Shown: positions 46,961 through 55,255 of the stretch, in pieces
Numbering within the stretch: the first letter of the stretch is position 1
Layout of the letters: each line of letters begins with the position of its first letter
NCBI RefSeq assembly: GCF_000829515.1
Contig: NZ_JXRR01000014.1
Location: forward strand, 62,001 to 126,000
DNA length: 64,000 bases
DNA from: Jeotgalibacillus campisalis
Lineage (GTDB): Bacteria > Bacillota > Bacilli > Bacillales > Jeotgalibacillaceae
Direction: 5' to 3'
The notes under the pieces: model-generated
What the model was told of the DNA's origin: nothing
The model's database searches: none
The model's input: the letters and a program-made list of their open reading frames with translations, nothing else
Position numbers and translations under genes: made by a program

Positions 46961-46992
46961 TGGCAAACAGGTCCTTTTTGGACCTGTTTGTT
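46961..46992 (+). terminator. Intra-operon hairpin after the TAXI binding-protein gene
   Basis: AAACAGGTCC pairs with GGACCTGTTT around five T (46965-46989), then GTTAATTG. It can lower readthrough into the DUF1850 and permease genes or protect the 3' end of the upstream message. Confidence 0.75.
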
Positions 46993-47015
46993 AATTGTTA
47001 TGGAGATGATTTTCT

Positions 47016-47558
47016 ATGGCTGCGGAAAAAAAAACCGTAAAACAAAAAATATTATGGCTTATCTTCTGTTTAGCACTTATACTGTTTTTATTAATCGCCA
47101 TCTTTATACCCGTTAAAAAAGCACTGACCTTTCAGGATCTTCGTTCCCGCGAGATTTTAGCCTACCTTCCTATAAAGGAGGACCAGACCTTTCAACTCGA
47201 ATATACCCATTCGATCCATCAATCCACCGTTATTGATACATACACCGTATTACCTGATCATCAAATTCAGCAGACGGAACTTCAATATGAAGATATGGCA
47301 ATTGGAATGCCTTCAAATGCGATGTTTGATGGTGAGATTTTTGTAGAAAAAGATGGTAAATATTTCATTAAAAATATGAACCGTGTATTTCCGTCCATTA
47401 ATTTAAGGACAAGCCAGGTGGTAATCAGCCACAAAATAAAGACAGAGGGAAGCACATATAAGATGCACGACTTTATTGCACCAGGTTCTTTGATCAATTT
47501 AGAAGTCAAAGACCTAACAATGTTCCAGTTGCTGAGAGGAGTGAAAATGAATGGATAA
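47016..47558 (+). CDS. DUF1850 protein
   Basis: 180 residues. One N-terminal transmembrane segment (about 13-32), then a beta-rich extracytoplasmic domain with FQLEYTHSIHQSTVIDTYTV and ELQYEDMAIGMPSN. This matches DUF1850, which is commonly found between a TAXI binding protein and the fused TRAP permease; function unknown, presumably part of the transporter. The stop overlaps the permease start by eight bases. Confidence 0.8.
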   Translation: MAAEKKTVKQKILWLIFCLALILFLLIAIFIPVKKALTFQDLRSREILAYLPIKEDQTFQLEYTHSIHQSTVIDTYTVLPDHQIQQTELQYEDMAIGMPSNAMFDGEIFVEKDGKYFIKNMNRVFPSINLRTSQVVISHKIKTEGSTYKMHDFIAPGSLINLEVKDLTMFQLLRGVKMNG

Positions 47559-49533
47559 AAATAAAGAACAAAAAACAGAGCAAAATAAGCAGTTAACAGA
47601 AGAAGAACAAAAAGAACTTTTAGCTAAATATGATCCTGAAGCAAGAACCAGGCAGTATAAAGGAATTATGAACTGGGTTGTGTTTATCGGTCTGGTAGCG
47701 TTTTCTGTATTTCAGATTTATGCAGCGATTACGCAATCAATTCCAAGACAGACATTATTGTCAATCCATCTTGGTTTTGCCCTTACCTTAGTTTTTCTTC
47801 TTTTTCCAGCAATAAAAAAGGCGGGTAAGAAAAAAAATAATCTGCCATGGTACGATGCAGTCCTAGCCCTGTTGTCAGTATGGGTGGGAAGCTACTATCC
47901 ATTGAATGAAGACCGAATCGTAAATACGATCGGAAGTATCACGCCCATGGATTTCTGGACGGGATTAATCGCCATTCTTTTGGTATTAGAGGCAACAAGG
48001 AGAGCAGTGGGACTGCCGATTACAATAATTGCATCATTATTCCTGGCTTATGCCTATTTCGGAAGGTCCATGCCTGGATTTTTGCGTCACAGGGGACTGG
48101 ACTTGGAAAACCTAGTCAATACAATGTTTATTTCTTCTGAAGGAATATTTGGTACGCCATTATACGTTTCAGCAACCTTCATCTTTTTATTCCTGCTGTT
48201 CGGAGCTTTCTTGGTAAAGACAGGAATAGGTCAGTATTTTAATGATCTGGCGGTGGCCTTTGCCGGCAAACGAATCGGAGGACCTGCCAAAGTAGCCATA
48301 TTTTCTAGCGCCTTGCAGGGGACAATAAGCGGAAGCTCAGTAGCGAACGTTGTTACTTCAGGATCATTCACGATCCCTATGATGAAACGTCTTGGCTATC
48401 GCAAAGAATTTGCAGGTGGAGTAGAAGCAGCTGCCTCAACAGGTGGACAGCTCATGCCTCCGATTATGGGAGCAGCCGCTTTTCTTATGGTTGAATTCAT
48501 TGGGGGCGTTACTTACTGGGAAATTGCGAAAGCGGCAACGATCCCTGCTTTGCTTTATTTTTCTGGAATCTGGATTATTACACATTTTGAAGCAAAAAGA
48601 CTTGGGCTCACCGGACTTCCGGATAAAGACATCCCGAAGAAATCTGTCGTATTGAAAAAGATTTATTTGCTTACACCGATCTTCGCAGTTGTGTTTTTAT
48701 TATTGGACGGAAACTCTATTATTAGAGCTGCATTATATTCAATCTTGATCACAATTCTGGTCAGTTTGATTAGAAAAGACACAAGAATTAATATCAGAAA
48801 GTTCATCGAAGGACTTGCAGATGGTGCAAGGACAGCCTTATCTGTTGCAGTGGCAACAGCTTGTGCGGGCCTCATTGTTGGAGTCGTAACAAGAACAGGC
48901 CTTGGTTTGAAATTGGCTAACGGACTTGTAGATTTATCGGGCGGAATTTTGCTGCTTACGCTTTTCTTTACGATGATTGCAGCGATTATTCTTGGGATGG
49001 GTTCACCAACAACCGCCAACTATGTCATTACAGCAACAATTGCGGCGCCTGCATTGATTTTGCTTGATGTTCCGCCGTTAGCGGCTCACTTATTTGTCTT
49101 TTATTTTGGGATAGTAGCGGACATCACGCCGCCTGTTGCGCTGGCTGCCTTTGCAGCGGCAGGCGTATCAGGAGGAGAACCGATACGAACCGGAGTAAAT
49201 GCAGCAAAATTAGCAATAGGTGCATTTATTATTCCATATATGTTTGTTCTTTCACCACAGCTTTTACTCATTGATACTAATCCAATGGAGATTACTATAT
49301 CGGTCATAACCGCACTAGCAGGAATGACAGCTATAGGTGCAGCTGTGATTGGTTACTGGTATCGTCCTGTACATTCAATCGAACGTATTTTGGCTGCAGC
49401 AGCAGGTTTAATGCTGGTTTATCCTGAAGGTCTTTCAGACATTTTAGGAGCAGTTCTCTTCGTTGCCTTACTTGTTCTGCAGTTTATTTGGAAACGGAAT
49501 GATCCTAAAAAAGTGCAGACCGTTCAAGCTTAA
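47551..49533 (+). CDS. Fused TRAP transporter permease (4TM/12TM type)
   Basis: Membrane component of the TAXI transporter, small (DctQ-like) and large (DctM-like) parts fused into one chain of 660 residues. The first ~35 residues are hydrophilic and Glu/Lys-rich, then about 16 hydrophobic segments. DctM signatures: GTISGSSVANVVTSGSFTIPMMK, AAASTGGQLMPPIMGAAAFLM and GMGSPTTANYVITATIAAP. Energised by an ion gradient rather than ATP, in contrast to the two peptide ABC systems earlier in the window. Ends before a weak terminator. Confidence 0.92.
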   Translation: MDKNKEQKTEQNKQLTEEEQKELLAKYDPEARTRQYKGIMNWVVFIGLVAFSVFQIYAAITQSIPRQTLLSIHLGFALTLVFLLFPAIKKAGKKKNNLPWYDAVLALLSVWVGSYYPLNEDRIVNTIGSITPMDFWTGLIAILLVLEATRRAVGLPITIIASLFLAYAYFGRSMPGFLRHRGLDLENLVNTMFISSEGIFGTPLYVSATFIFLFLLFGAFLVKTGIGQYFNDLAVAFAGKRIGGPAKVAIFSSALQGTISGSSVANVVTSGSFTIPMMKRLGYRKEFAGGVEAAASTGGQLMPPIMGAAAFLMVEFIGGVTYWEIAKAATIPALLYFSGIWIITHFEAKRLGLTGLPDKDIPKKSVVLKKIYLLTPIFAVVFLLLDGNSIIRAALYSILITILVSLIRKDTRINIRKFIEGLADGARTALSVAVATACAGLIVGVVTRTGLGLKLANGLVDLSGGILLLTLFFTMIAAIILGMGSPTTANYVITATIAAPALILLDVPPLAAHLFVFYFGIVADITPPVALAAFAAAGVSGGEPIRTGVNAAKLAIGAFIIPYMFVLSPQLLLIDTNPMEITISVITALAGMTAIGAAVIGYWYRPVHSIERILAAAAGLMLVYPEGLSDILGAVLFVALLVLQFIWKRNDPKKVQTVQA

Positions 49534-49559
49534 CGCTTATACTGTAAAAATCACTATAG

Positions 49560-49600
49560 GACTTGGAAAGAGTGCGATATCACACTCCTTCCAAGTTCTT
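49560..49600 (+). terminator. Terminator after the TRAP permease
   Basis: ACTTGGAA-GAGTG and CACTC-TTCCAAGT with one bulge (49561-49596), tail TCTTACTTTTT. The rest of the 260-base gap up to the tRNA gene is AT-rich and holds the tRNA promoter; I find no consensus pair. Confidence 0.75.
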
Positions 49601-49793
49601 ACTTTTTACTTATCCTCCTATATTATTTGACCACCGTAAAAATTAAAAACGAGTCGCTGAGTAGCATATTCAATATAATATTTAAAATTATATTGACGAA
49701 TAGAGAAATGTATCATAAAATTGGACATGTCTTAAAAAAAGCTTTAAAACATTTTCGAATTTTCTCTTTTCATGAATGAGTATACTTGTACGT

Positions 49794-49865
49794 GATCTGA
49801 TAGTTCAGCGGGAGAATACGTCCTTGACAGGGACGGGGTCGGGGGTTCGAATCCCTCTCAGATCA
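49794..49865 (+). tRNA. tRNA-Val (anticodon GAC)
   Basis: 72 bases folding as a full cloverleaf: acceptor GATCTGA/TCAGATC, D stem GTTC/GAAT with loop AGCGGGA, anticodon stem CGTCC/GGACG with loop TTGACAG (GAC at 49826-49828), variable GGGTC, T arm GGGGG-TTCGAAT-CCCTC, discriminator A. A73 with A35 and C36 are valine identity elements. CCA is not encoded. Isolated single tRNA with its own terminator. Confidence 0.93.
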
Positions 49866-49875
49866 TTAAATCAGA

Positions 49876-49908
49876 AAAACACACTCCACAGGGGTGTGTT
49901 TTTTTTTT
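49876..49908 (+). terminator. tRNA-Val terminator
   Basis: AACACAC and GTGTGTT arms with CC/GG extension, followed by nine T, eleven bases after the tRNA. Confidence 0.9.
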
Positions 49909-50107
49909 GCTGGAATCTAATACATGATAAAAGCCCTTTAATGAAACACTAAAACGAGAACTGCTTTATCTCAGTAAGGTTTAGTAAAATAAGAATAGAA
50001 TGGCAATAGTATCTAATAATGTAAAAAAGGACTTTATGATCAGAGTATTAACTTTTTATCCGGGTAGATAGTAAATAGTACAATAACATTCAAATGGAGG
50101 TTTTATT

Positions 50108-51247
50108 ATGAAGGGTGTTACTTTTCAGGGTATAAAAGATATGCAGGTGAAGGAAGTCCCGGATGCAAAACTTCAAAAAAATGATGATATCATTGTCAGA
50201 ATTACCTCTACGGCCATATGTGGATCAGATCTACATATTTATCAAGGCGCATTGCCTACACATAAGGACTACGTAGTAGGTCACGAACCAATGGGAATTG
50301 TAGAAGAAGTGGGACCGGAAGTTACGAAAGTAAAAAAAGGTGATCGTGTAGTTATTCCATTTAATATTTCCTGCGGACAGTGTTTCTATTGTCAGCATGA
50401 TTTAGAAAGTCAATGTGACAATTCAAATCCAAATCCTGAAATCGATACAGGAGGCTATTTTGGATTTACTGAACGTTATGGTAACCATCCTGGCGGGCAG
50501 GCTGAATATCTGCGTGTTCCGTTTGGCAACTTTATGCCGCTTGTTATTCCGGATTCGGTGGAGTTGGAAGATGAAGCATTGCTGTTTATGTCTGACGTAC
50601 TACCGACTGCTTACTGGAGTATTGAAAATGCGGGCGTAAAGAAAGGGGATACAGTAGCTGTCCTTGGTTGCGGCCCGATTGGCTTAATGGCTCAGAAATT
50701 CGCCTGGATGAAAGGCGCAAAACGTGTAATCGCAGTGGATAATTTACCATACCGATTGGAACGTGCAAAGAAAATGAATAACGTAGAAATCTTTAATTTC
50801 GAAGAGTTCAATGAAATGGGTCTTCATATTAAAGAAATTACCAATGGTGGAGTGGATGCAGTAATAGACTGTGTCGGAATGGACGGTAAAAAATCTCTTC
50901 CTGAAGAAATTGGACAAAAGCTTAAACTACAGGGTGGAACATTAAGTGCCATTGATATCGGCATCGATGCTGTCCGTAAATTCGGTACCATCCAATTAAC
51001 AGGTGTGTATGGTTCAAAGTATAATGGTTTCCCATTAGGTAATATTTTCGAACGAAATGTTGAACTCAAGATGGGTCAAGCTCCTGTCATACATTATATG
51101 CCTAAATTATTTGACATGATTAAGGCTGGAGAATTCGATCCAACAGAGATTGTGTCTCATAAAATGAGTCTTGATCAAGCAAGTGAAGCGTATAAAATCT
51201 TTAACGATCACGAAGATGAATGTGTAAAGGTAGTATTGAAACCATAA
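50108..51247 (+). CDS. Zinc-dependent alcohol dehydrogenase (formaldehyde-dehydrogenase-like)
   Basis: 379 residues, MDR superfamily. Catalytic zinc site CGSDLH (Cys near 37) and GHEPMG (His near 62). Structural zinc ligands: four Cys in CGQCFYCQHDLESQC, around 93-107. The Rossmann motif GCGPIGLMAQKFA is at about 185. The insertion between the catalytic and coenzyme parts, and the SDVLPTAYW segment, resemble glutathione-independent formaldehyde dehydrogenases and related Bacillus AdhB proteins. GGAGGTTTTATT precedes the ATG. Substrate uncertain. Followed by repeat copy 3. Confidence 0.85.
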   Translation: MKGVTFQGIKDMQVKEVPDAKLQKNDDIIVRITSTAICGSDLHIYQGALPTHKDYVVGHEPMGIVEEVGPEVTKVKKGDRVVIPFNISCGQCFYCQHDLESQCDNSNPNPEIDTGGYFGFTERYGNHPGGQAEYLRVPFGNFMPLVIPDSVELEDEALLFMSDVLPTAYWSIENAGVKKGDTVAVLGCGPIGLMAQKFAWMKGAKRVIAVDNLPYRLERAKKMNNVEIFNFEEFNEMGLHIKEITNGGVDAVIDCVGMDGKKSLPEEIGQKLKLQGGTLSAIDIGIDAVRKFGTIQLTGVYGSKYNGFPLGNIFERNVELKMGQAPVIHYMPKLFDMIKAGEFDPTEIVSHKMSLDQASEAYKIFNDHEDECVKVVLKP

Positions 51248-51253
51248 GTGAAA

Positions 51254-51345
51254 TAGGTTGCGACATAAAGCGGAAAACGTCCGCCTGAAACGAAGTGAGC
51301 CGGTCAACGAGCCTGGGACAGACATTTGTCCCAGGTTCGTTTTTA
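51254..51345 (+). repeat. Dispersed intergenic repeat, copy 3 (3' part only)
   Basis: About 92 bases corresponding to the right half of copies 1 and 2: CGTCCGCCTGAAACGAAGTGAGCCGGTCAA aligns with their GAAGCGAAG..AACCGG region, in pieces of under 20 identical bases. It ends in the strongest hairpin of the three (CCTGGGACA/TGTCCCAGG, 51312-51335) plus TTTTT, and lies directly after the dehydrogenase gene. Confidence 0.7.
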
Positions 51346-51411
51346 ATGTAGATGAAATATGAATTAAGTAAGTAGTAACAGACATATATCGCAGCGGAAG
51401 CTCTTATTGAT

Positions 51412-52023
51412 TTAAGTGAATGGAAGAAGCGTATTCAGTGGACCAGTTTCTGCGATCAAGTCTTGAATATCCCATATTGGAATCGGGAAATATGGAAAAC
51501 CGGCAACATAAGGAGAAATTTCGTATTGCTGGAAATAAATCACCAGACTATGATCCGCTAGATAAAAATCCTGATCCCTTCGAATGGATGTGAAGTCGCC
51601 AATTAGCGGTATTTTCCACTCTCCAATTTTCTGACTGATGATCGCAGATAATCTTCCAACAAATGGAGCGTCCGGCTTAAACAATTCATACAGCATGTAC
51701 ATTTTTCCTGTATCTGCATTAAAAGTCAGCGACTTAATGAGTGTCAACCCATGTGCACCGCCGGTATAGGAATAAACAATTAATGATAAACTGAGAATTC
51801 TGCGTTCATTCGTTTTAATTTCATAATATCCTTGCATTTCTTTCAAGTTTGGGTCGTGATAACCTAAATCAAGCAGCATTCGATTTAGCGTTTCTACAAT
51901 TTTAACGTTTATATACATTTGAATTGCTGGATTATATAGTTCAGTTACTTCTGGATACATAATATTTATATTTAATGCAGGAATGATGAGTGATTTCGTT
52001 TTAATTGTTACAGGCAGGTCCAT
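51412..52023 (-). CDS. DUF3298/DUF4163 (RsiV-like) domain protein
   Basis: 203 residues without a signal peptide or membrane segment. The N-terminal half (NIMYPEVTELYNPAIQMYINVKI) resembles the DUF4163 part and the centre (LIVYSYTGGAHGLTLIKSLTFNADTGKMY) the DUF3298 part, a combination known from RsiV anti-sigma factors and the lysozyme-binding group. Here the transmembrane helix and anti-sigma segment of RsiV are missing, so it is not an RsiV orthologue. AAGGATG before ATG 52023. Function unknown. Confidence 0.75.
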   Translation of the reverse strand: MDLPVTIKTKSLIIPALNINIMYPEVTELYNPAIQMYINVKIVETLNRMLLDLGYHDPNLKEMQGYYEIKTNERRILSLSLIVYSYTGGAHGLTLIKSLTFNADTGKMYMLYELFKPDAPFVGRLSAIISQKIGEWKIPLIGDFTSIRRDQDFYLADHSLVIYFQQYEISPYVAGFPYFPIPIWDIQDLIAETGPLNTLLPFT

Positions 52024-52092
52024 TAGTGCATCATCCTTTCACAGACAGGTAATAGTAATCTATGTGAGCAGGACACAAAATATGGCTGTAAA

Positions 52093-52127
52093 CTAAAAAG
52101 CCGTTCACTCAAATGGAGTGAACGGCT
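52093..52127 (-). terminator. Terminator downstream of the 141-residue gene
   Basis: AGCCGTTCACTC / GAGTGAACGGCT with a five-base loop, T-run (CTTTTTAG) on the minus strand. Confidence 0.88.
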
Positions 52128-52135
52128 GAAGTGTC

Positions 52136-52561
52136 TTATCTGAAAAAAATAACTTTTAAATTATCATTGTAATACCTGATGTTACAAGTGATATTTATGT
52201 CTTTGTTTTTATGACGTATTCTGACTTCCTGATTTCCTTGTAATTCGCGAGTGAGAACTGAACGCTCCAGTTCTGCAAGAATTTCTGCAATATCCGTCCG
52301 CTGAATTCCATTGGCAAGAGTCAGCTTGTCATCAAAAACAGGAATGGACTTATACTTAATCGTTAAATTTCTAATTTGTTCATTAATGGACTGATACCTT
52401 TTATTAAAAAGTTCTGAGCGATTAAACGCAACCTGTGAGTCAACTCGATTTGAAAAAATTTCATGATTATTCATTTGATCTTGAACTAAATTTTCAGGTA
52501 ACCCTAGGATGGAGGCAGCAGCTTCTATTCCATAGACGTAGTTATGAACTTGAGTTGTCAT
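52136..52561 (-). CDS. Hypothetical 141-residue protein
   Basis: GGAGGGATG upstream of ATG 52561. Predominantly helical and charged in the middle (NKRYQSINEQIRNLTIKYKS), with a basic, beta-like C-terminus (EVRIRHKNKDINITCNIRYY). No signal peptide, no membrane segment, one Cys. I do not recognise the family. It is read toward the DUF3298 gene, with a terminator between, so it is probably a separate unit. Confidence 0.55.
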   Translation of the reverse strand: MTTQVHNYVYGIEAAASILGLPENLVQDQMNNHEIFSNRVDSQVAFNRSELFNKRYQSINEQIRNLTIKYKSIPVFDDKLTLANGIQRTDIAEILAELERSVLTRELQGNQEVRIRHKNKDINITCNIRYYNDNLKVIFFR

Positions 52562-52709
52562 AACGCATCCCTCCTTAATACTTCTACTTAATGGTAACAG
52601 AAATCTACAATTTAATCTACCTTCCCGAACAAACGATCACATATTTGAGGTGCGTACAGTTATTAGATAGAATAAACTCATGAGTAAATAGAGGGATTGG
52701 TGTTAAATT

Positions 52710-53831
52710 ATGAGTCGAATCATTATTATAGGCGGAGGAATTTTGGGAGCTTCTGCTGCTTATCACTTAACTAAAAAAGGACAAAATGTTTTAATCATTG
52801 ACAGAAAAGATAAAGGACAGGCAACAGATGCTGCTGCAGGAATCGTTTGTCCATGGCTTTCTCAAAGGAGGAATAGAGCGTGGTACGACCTTGTTAAAAA
52901 TGGAGCGAAATACTATGAAACCTTGATACCTATGCTAGAAGAGGATGGAGAAGTGACAACGGGTTATCAGAAGGTAGGAGCGATTAGTTTATATAAGGAC
53001 CAGGAAAAGCTTATTAAAACTGAAAAACGCGCAATGCAAAAAAGGGAAGACGCTCCAGAGATTGGGGAAATTAAGTCTATGCACATACGGGAAGTAAAAA
53101 AATTTTTTCCTGAACTCTCTGATGACTATGAAGCGCTCTTTGTAGAGGGTGCAGCCCGGGTAGACGGAAGAGCACTCTGCAATGCGCTGCTGAATGCGGC
53201 TAAGAATAATGGTGCAAAGCTTTACTCAGGAAGTGCGAGCTTACTTTATGAAGACAGGAAGATAACAGGTGCTTTAGTGAATAACCAGGAATTAAAGGGG
53301 GAGAAAGTGATTGTTACAGCTGGAGCGTGGGCAGCGGAGCTTTTAAAGCCCCTTGGAATAAATTTGGCAATCAGCTCGCAAAAAGCACAAATTATTCATC
53401 TTGAAAGGGACAGTGAGAATACAAATGAACATCAGCCCGTTATTATGCCGCCGAATGATCAATATATTGTACCGGTTGCGGCCAACAAGGTAATAATAGG
53501 GGCGACGCATGAAAACAATGCAGGTTTTGACTATCGTGTTACTGCTGGCGGAATGGCAGAACTATTAAACAAAGCACTGACAGCAGCGCCAGGCCTTTCA
53601 ACTAGTGAAGTGACTGAGACGAGAGTGGGCTATCGCCCCTTTACGCCAGGTTTTCTCCCTGTAATAGGAGCAGTTCCGGATGTTACAGGTCTTTACCTCG
53701 CAAATGGATTAGGCGCTTCAGGATTAACTTCCGGCCCTTACCTCGGCTACCAGCTATCGAAGTTGGTTTGCGGTGAAAAAACAGATATTGATTTAACGCG
53801 CTATCCTGTTTCAGGAGCAATTATCAACTAA
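52710..53831 (+). CDS. FAD-dependent amino acid oxidase/dehydrogenase-like protein (DAO family)
   Basis: 373 residues. N-terminal ADP-binding fold IIIIGGGILGASAAYHL (GxGxxG-type at 8-13) with the FAD acid (IIDRKD about residue 34), middle substrate domain, and C-terminal RVGYRPFTPGFLPVIGAV plus NGLGASGLTSGPYLG as in the DAO superfamily (D-amino acid dehydrogenase, glycine oxidase, sarcosine oxidase). No covalent-flavin motif. In B. subtilis a glycine oxidase (thiO) belongs to the thiamine operon near fabI; here no thi genes are adjacent, so substrate cannot be assigned. Single gene. Confidence 0.82.
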   Translation: MSRIIIIGGGILGASAAYHLTKKGQNVLIIDRKDKGQATDAAAGIVCPWLSQRRNRAWYDLVKNGAKYYETLIPMLEEDGEVTTGYQKVGAISLYKDQEKLIKTEKRAMQKREDAPEIGEIKSMHIREVKKFFPELSDDYEALFVEGAARVDGRALCNALLNAAKNNGAKLYSGSASLLYEDRKITGALVNNQELKGEKVIVTAGAWAAELLKPLGINLAISSQKAQIIHLERDSENTNEHQPVIMPPNDQYIVPVAANKVIIGATHENNAGFDYRVTAGGMAELLNKALTAAPGLSTSEVTETRVGYRPFTPGFLPVIGAVPDVTGLYLANGLGASGLTSGPYLGYQLSKLVCGEKTDIDLTRYPVSGAIIN

Positions 53832-53881
53832 GCAGATCGAAGTTAGACACAACAGGATGAGGGCACCCATCTCCTCAATAT

Positions 53882-53912
53882 AAAAAAACTGCCGGAAAAT
53901 CCGGCAGTTTAA
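53882..53912. terminator. Hairpin after the flavoprotein gene
   Basis: AAACTGCCGGA / TCCGGCAGTTT (53887-53911). The A-run on the left and TTTAAAA on the right make the minus-strand version the better terminator. The following 53913-54220 has no accepted gene; a weak forespore-type -10 (CATACTAA at 54168) lies 45 bases before the small basic gene. Confidence 0.65.
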
Positions 53913-54220
53913 AACAGTATCCCATTGTTATACCGTTTTTAAGCAAATAACGAATGGTTTATACGTCATAATCCTGGTCTTTGACAAACACCTCATTTAC
54001 ATGAAAATGAATTGACAAAAAATAGTCTTATCAACGTCCAAAGCCCTCACCCCGTTTGGAGTTTTTCGTTCCTTGCCTTAGTTATGATGCGCTTAAATCC
54101 TAAAAACATTCAAGGGAATATATTCCAGAAGTAAAAAAATACCTGCAGTAAATTTATTGGTTTTCCTCATACTAATAGTGCACAGCTCAGTAGTGCAAAT
54201 AGTTGATGGGGGAATGCGGA

Positions 54221-54385
54221 ATGGGAAAAGGAAGCAAATCAAAGCGATTTACTCAGCAAGGTAAAAATGCCGTAGCTCAGCATGATCAGCGCATCCCTTA
54301 CCACTCGACGTATGCTGAATCTGCCAAAAGCCGTTCAGACATAGGTCCTGACGCAATTAAAGATCCGACATTGGGCGGATTTTAA
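54221..54385 (+). CDS. Small basic protein, unknown (54 residues)
   Basis: ATG 54221 with GGGGGAATG-like purines upstream. Very hydrophilic: Gly-Lys-Gly-Ser-Lys-Ser-Lys start, Gln-rich middle, Ser/Tyr and Asp-Pro end (DAIKDPTLGGF). No Cys and no Trp. The composition resembles minor small acid-soluble spore proteins and other forespore peptides, but I cannot match a named family. It is two bases before the DUF3813 gene, so the two are probably co-transcribed. Confidence 0.55.
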   Translation: MGKGSKSKRFTQQGKNAVAQHDQRIPYHSTYAESAKSRSDIGPDAIKDPTLGGF

Positions 54386-54387
54386 AG

Positions 54388-54573
54388 ATGAAAAACCAAC
54401 TTTATCAGCAAGCCAGAGAATTTGTTAGTCAGGCTCAGTTTTCAAAAAAAGCAGAGGATATTTCAAAGGCTAAAAATAGCCTTTCCTCTGCTTTTGCGAA
54501 TTCCACATTGGCTGAACAAGAACAGCTTAGAGGGATGCAGGAACAGATCAGTCATCTGGAAGAATCCCTTTAA
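54388..54573 (+). CDS. DUF3813-like small protein
   Basis: 61 residues, wholly helical by composition (QQAREFVSQAQFSKKAEDI, NSLSSAFANSTLAEQEQL), acidic end. Resembles DUF3813 proteins of Bacilli. No function known. GATGAAA overlap and two-base spacing tie it to the preceding gene. A terminator follows within ten bases. Confidence 0.65.
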   Translation: MKNQLYQQAREFVSQAQFSKKAEDISKAKNSLSSAFANSTLAEQEQLRGMQEQISHLEESL

Positions 54574-54579
54574 ACAAAC

Positions 54580-54617
54580 CAAGAGAAGGCCGTGTCATCA
54601 GGCTTTCTTTTGGTTTT
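54580..54617 (+). terminator. Terminator after the DUF3813-like gene
   Basis: AACCAAGAGAAGGCC and GGCTTTCTTTTGGTT pair (54580-54612, one mismatch), followed by TTC. Confidence 0.8.
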
Positions 54618-54703
54618 CTACATAATTCATTTGACGGTGCCTATAGCCTATTGCACAGGAATGTGATACGATAAATTCTTATATTAGATGAGGACGTGAA
54701 ATT

Positions 54704-55078
54704 ATGATTAACATTGAACTGCCAAATATTGATGTGAGCATTACTGAAAGAAAGCAATCATTTTCTGAAGGAGAAGCCGCCATTAAATCCATCTACGGAT
54801 TTATTGATTTCCATGAGATCCCCCGTGATAAAGGCGGTATTTTTATGTTTTATAATGTGAACGATGAACTTTTATTTGTAGGAAAAGCAAGAAAGCTTCG
54901 TCAGCGTGTAAAAAAACACTTTGAAGATTCTGTTTCACCTGTTAAAAACCATCGTGATGAAGTATACCGGATTGATGTTAGTATCGTCGACCATCCTATG
55001 GATAGAGATATATACGAAACCTACATCATCAACGAATTTCAGTCAAAATACAATGTTGAAAAAGTATTTTACAAATAA
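54704..55078 (+). CDS. Stand-alone GIY-YIG nuclease-domain protein
   Basis: 124 residues. After an N-terminal extension of about 40 residues comes a GIY-YIG fold: GGIFMFYN (GIY position, Gly-Ile-Phe), LLFVGKARKLRQRVKKHF (YIG position replaced by Phe-Val-Gly, with the catalytic Arg), and DIYETYIINEFQSKYN (metal-binding Glu). This is the UvrC-N-terminal type of arrangement, but no other UvrC part is present. The first-Tyr change in GIY and the YIG change are common in weakly active relatives. Role unknown; GAGGACGTGAAATT precedes the ATG. Confidence 0.75.
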   Translation: MINIELPNIDVSITERKQSFSEGEAAIKSIYGFIDFHEIPRDKGGIFMFYNVNDELLFVGKARKLRQRVKKHFEDSVSPVKNHRDEVYRIDVSIVDHPMDRDIYETYIINEFQSKYNVEKVFYK

Positions 55079-55255
55079 CCTGTCGTTATTTCGATGATCT
55101 TTTTTATTGCAATCCTAAAATGGATATTGTATGATTTATCAACAGGCTGCGTTGTTCGTACTAACTAAGTAAGTTTTAACCTTTAAGCTGTAATAGGGAG
55201 TTTTAAATAAAAACGGAATTGGCAAGCCTCCGTCTATAAGACAAGGAGGACATAC

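Noticed and set aside
49794-49865. tRNA-Val as an integration site for a mobile element covering the right third
   Set aside because: No integrase follows, and no direct repeat of the tRNA 3' end was found by eye further on.
54094-54171. 25-codon minus-strand frame in the gap before the small basic gene (hydrophobic Phe/Leu-rich, resembling a signalling prepeptide)
   Set aside because: No ribosome site before its ATG and no processing or sensor genes nearby.
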